Origin: Streptomyces sp. NBC_01197
GTDB taxonomy: Bacteria; Actinomycetota; Actinomycetes; Streptomycetales; Streptomycetaceae
DNA length: 64,000 nt
NCBI RefSeq assembly: GCF_036010505.1
Contig: NZ_CP108569.1
Location: 4,568,001-4,632,000 of the forward strand
Direction: 5' to 3'
In this document: piece by piece, positions 61,539 to 64,000 of the stretch
How the letters are laid out: every line of letters begins with the position of its first letter
How positions within the stretch are numbered: the stretch's first letter is position 1
Program-made: the position numbers and the translations under genes
Notes under the pieces: generated by a model
Seen by the model: the letters and a program-made list of their open reading frames with translations, nothing else
Database searches by the model: none
Told to the model about the DNA's origin: nothing

Positions 61539-64000
61539 ATGGTGACCTTTGCGCAGGCGCAGGAGCGCGCGGAAGAGTGGGTTAACGGGGACGTTCCCGC
61601 GTATCAGCACCGTGAGGTGCGGGTACGGGAGTTCGAGCTCGGGTTCGTGGTGTGGGCGGAGGACCGCGCGGAGGGACCTTCGGGTGGTGGCGGCCGTCAG
61701 CGGCTGGTGATCGCGCGGGACGGCGGTGAGGCGACGCTGTGGCCCGGGCTGCCGGTCGGCGAGGTGGTGCGGCGGTACGAGGAGGAGTACGGGGCGGCGG
61801 GCGATGCGCCCGCGGCGCCGGAGCCGCCGCAGCGGATCGATCTGAATCAGACGTCGTTCCTGCTGACTCCGCCGGAGTGGCTGCAGGACGCGGCGGACAA
61901 GCTGGGCATCCCTGACCGGCGGTCGGAGTCCGGTGCTGGTGCTGGGTCCGGTTCGGGTGTGGGTGCGGGGGCGCCTGTTGCGGGCGGTAGCTGGGGGGCG
62001 CCGGGGGGCCGCGAGCCCACGGCCGATGAGGGCGTTCCCGCGGACCGGACCCCCTGGGCCGGGACCGACACCAATGCGGCGCCGGGTGGCCAGGACGGTT
62101 CGGTTCCGCTGCCCGCGACCGTGTTCGCGCCGCCGCTTGCCGGTTCGGACGACGAGGAGGCCCCGCCGCCCGGTGTGGCGCCCGAGGCCAAGACGACGCT
62201 GATGTCCGGTGGCAGCGGGCTGCCGAGGACGACCATCGCGCCCGCGCTGGACGGGTCCCAGCAGCCGCAGCCGCCGCATCAGCCGTCGACGGGGGGCCAG
62301 CAGCCGCCGTCGCAACGGCAGCCGATGGGAGGTCAGCCGGGGCAGTCGTTGCCGCAGCCCCCGGCGCAGACGCTGCCGCCGGCCGCCGGTCAGGTTCCGG
62401 GCCAGGGTGCCGGTGTGGGTCCCGGTCCTGGCCCCGCTGCCGGTCCCGGTGACATCGCCGACGCCGCGACCAGTAAGGCCACGGCGCCCCCACGGTCGGC
62501 GCGCGGCAGTGGTGTGACCACTCCGCCCCCGCCTGGCGCCCCGGGCACCCCGGGTGCGCGGCCCGATGCGGCTCCGCCGCTGCCGCCGGGTGTTCCGGCC
62601 GCTGGTTACGTACCTACGCAGCTGGTCTCGCAGCTCGGACCCGAAGGCCCGCAGCCGCCAGGACCGCCCGGCGCCCCGAGCGCGCCGCAGGCTCCCGGTC
62701 AGCAGCCGCCCGGTCGGCCCGGCGTGCCGCCAGGGCCGCCGACGCCTCCGCCGCCCGGCGGAAGTGCCGGTGGGAGCACCGGTGGCGATGTGCACCACGC
62801 GGCGACGATGCTGGCCGGACCGAGTCTGGGCGGCCAGGGCAGTCTGGGTGGCCCGGGCGGTTCCAGGCCTGCCGGTCCGCCCGGTGCGCCGCAGCCGCCG
62901 GGTCCGCCCGGTGTGCCCGGCGCCGGTGTGCCGCAGCCGCCAGGTCCGCCGGGCCGGCCCGGCCAGGCCGGCCCGCAGGCGCCTCCGCCGCCCGGTGGGA
63001 GCGTCGGCGGGGGTGTGCACCAGGCGGCCACCATGCTGGCCGGTCCCGGGGGCACGCCGCCGCCCGGCCGGATGGCGCCTCCCGGTCCGGTGCAGCCGCC
63101 CGGTCACGTGCCGCCGCCGCAGGGTGCTTCGTACGGGTATCCGCAGCAGCCCCCCGGCGGGCTGCCGACGGTGGGCCCTGGCTACCAGGCGGTGCTGCGC
63201 TACCGCGCGCAGGACGGCTCCGAGCAGCAGCTCATCCGCCGCTCCGCGCCCGGCACCCCGCACCCCGAGTGGCAGATGCTGCACGAGCTGCGGGCCATGA
63301 ACGTGCCGCCGCAGCAGGTCATCGAGCTGCACACGGAGCTGGAGTCGTGCGAGCTGCCCGGTGGGTACTGCGCGCGGATGATCCGGGAGACCTGGCCGCA
63401 GGTCCGGATCACCAGCGTTGCCCCGTACGGCAGTGATCACGCCGGCCGCCAGCAGGGGATGCAGCATCTGCTGACCCATCAGGGCGAGTTGCACCAGGTC
63501 GCGGACGGACCGGCGCGGCCGGCGCCGGTGCGTGCTCCGCTGCCGGCGGTGCAGTCGGCGCCGCCGATCCCGCCGCAGGGTGTCGCGCACGAACTGGCGC
63601 AGGCCTTCGGACCGCAGGCCGTCTTCCGTTTCGATCAGCGGGCGGTGTCCCGTCAGGGTGTGCCGGACGTCGTGGCGCAGACACTGGTGTGGGCGGGGCT
63701 GCCGGTCGATTTCGGCCCGTTCTTCTGGGCGCAGGCGGTGCCGGGCCAGCCCGTTCCGACGCTGGCCGAGCTGGCCGCGCAGCGCCAGGTGCAGCCCGCG
63801 TCCGACGCGGGGTCGTATCTGGTGATGGGCTCCGACTTCGGGCGGGCGATCTGTGTGCAGTACGGCACGGCGAACATCGTGGCGGTGCCGGTGGAGGCGG
63901 GTCCTGGCGGCCGGCCGGTGGCGCCGCAGTTCGTGAACTCCGGGCTGCCCGAGTTCGTACGGTCGCTGGCGCTGCTGGGCCGGATGTGGCGGCTGCGCTT
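61539..64000 (+). CDS. Long Pro-rich protein with Imm35-like, deaminase and SUKH-4 domains (cut by window edge)
   Basis: At least 820 residues. ATG 61539 with GAGGGGTGAAGAG upstream; GTG 61542 is an alternative. Order: Imm35/YrhB-like start (TFAQAQERAEEWVNGDVPAY, REFELGFVVWAEDR) at ~1-80; a Pro/Gly/Gln linker from ~110 to 545 containing the repeated motif HAATMLAGP or QAATMLAGP; a nucleic-acid-deaminase-like domain at ~548-660 (VIELHTELESCELPGGYCAR); then a SUKH-4-like region (ELAQAFGPQAVFRFDQ, LVMGSDFGRAICVQYGT). Runs off the end. Likely pairs with the upstream WHH-SUKH gene. Confidence 0.75.
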   Translation, partial: MVTFAQAQERAEEWVNGDVPAYQHREVRVREFELGFVVWAEDRAEGPSGGGGRQRLVIARDGGEATLWPGLPVGEVVRRYEEEYGAAGDAPAAPEPPQRIDLNQTSFLLTPPEWLQDAADKLGIPDRRSESGAGAGSGSGVGAGAPVAGGSWGAPGGREPTADEGVPADRTPWAGTDTNAAPGGQDGSVPLPATVFAPPLAGSDDEEAPPPGVAPEAKTTLMSGGSGLPRTTIAPALDGSQQPQPPHQPSTGGQQPPSQRQPMGGQPGQSLPQPPAQTLPPAAGQVPGQGAGVGPGPGPAAGPGDIADAATSKATAPPRSARGSGVTTPPPPGAPGTPGARPDAAPPLPPGVPAAGYVPTQLVSQLGPEGPQPPGPPGAPSAPQAPGQQPPGRPGVPPGPPTPPPPGGSAGGSTGGDVHHAATMLAGPSLGGQGSLGGPGGSRPAGPPGAPQPPGPPGVPGAGVPQPPGPPGRPGQAGPQAPPPPGGSVGGGVHQAATMLAGPGGTPPPGRMAPPGPVQPPGHVPPPQGASYGYPQQPPGGLPTVGPGYQAVLRYRAQDGSEQQLIRRSAPGTPHPEWQMLHELRAMNVPPQQVIELHTELESCELPGGYCARMIRETWPQVRITSVAPYGSDHAGRQQGMQHLLTHQGELHQVADGPARPAPVRAPLPAVQSAPPIPPQGVAHELAQAFGPQAVFRFDQRAVSRQGVPDVVAQTLVWAGLPVDFGPFFWAQAVPGQPVPTLAELAAQRQVQPASDAGSYLVMGSDFGRAICVQYGTANIVAVPVEAGPGGRPVAPQFVNSGLPEFVRSLALLGRMWRLR

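Noticed and set aside
61203..63590. Open frame of ~795 codons on the minus strand opposite the toxin/immunity genes
   Set aside because: Arg/Pro-rich nonsense composition, and it overlaps the SUKH and deaminase genes, which have clear domain motifs.

Overview
The window is high-GC actinobacterial DNA, almost certainly from a Streptomyces. The evidence is codon-position GC bias, many GTG starts, rare TTA codons, GGAGG-type ribosome sites, and gene order. From memory, the core order (PMT/rsmI, tatD, ksgA, ispE, ABC-F, PQQ proteins, galTEK, tam/tamR, desaturase, ppc, pth, rplY, prs, glmU) matches S. coelicolor roughly SCO3155 down to SCO3122. That comparison is recalled, not computed.

Left end (1-6.9 kb): part of an actinomycete integrative and conjugative element (AICE). 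A leftward operon runs from a 68-residue gene through a RapZ C-terminal-like protein, a 57-residue gene, DUF6284, an Spd-like membrane protein and a zinc protein to the start of an FtsK/SpoIIIE-type transfer gene that leaves the window. Its probable promoter (about 3921-3951) overlaps two copies of the palindrome TGGTGCGCACCA. A third copy lies before the divergently placed GntR-NUDIX gene, so that protein is the likely repressor. Two tRNA-like minihelices (acceptor stem plus T-arm only) sit between genes of the operon.

Core block 1 (6.9-13.4 kb): protein mannosyltransferase, rsmI, a zinc-ribbon protein, tatD, ksgA and ispE. An rpfB gene, usual between tatD and ksgA in actinobacteria, is absent.

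Accessory insert A (13.6-21.3 kb): six enzyme genes without PKS or NRPS. They are an amidohydrolase, a catechol-O-methyltransferase-like enzyme, a GCS2-type carboxylate-amine ligase, a SerC-like aminotransferase, a second methyltransferase and a fumarase/adenylosuccinate-lyase superfamily lyase. Two contain TTA codons, which suggests bldA-dependent specialised metabolism. A YefM-YoeB toxin-antitoxin pair lies at its right edge.

Core block 2 (21.4-33.8 kb): ABC-F ATPase, two paralogous PQQ-type beta-propeller membrane proteins, a degenerate response regulator, a sodium/solute symporter with a small partner protein, and the galTEK operon.

Accessory insert B (34.1-43.0 kb): a three-gene operon of 1408-, 1173- and 346-residue proteins without signal peptides. 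The first begins with a seven-bladed PLL-lectin-like propeller and the last is a HAF-repeat protein. I recognise no described system here.

Core block 3 (43.1-57.7 kb): response regulator, tamR/tam with operators between them, VOC protein, two Uma2 nucleases, TetR/desaturase, ppc, pth, rplY, prs, glmU and tRNA-Gln(TTG). Next to the tRNA is a HTH protein with a LAGLIDADG-like domain.

Right end (57.8-64 kb): an orphan NarL-type histidine kinase, then a toxin/immunity locus: SUKH-3, YwqJ-type deaminase, a WHH nuclease fused to SUKH, and a long Pro-rich deaminase/SUKH-4 protein cut by the window edge.
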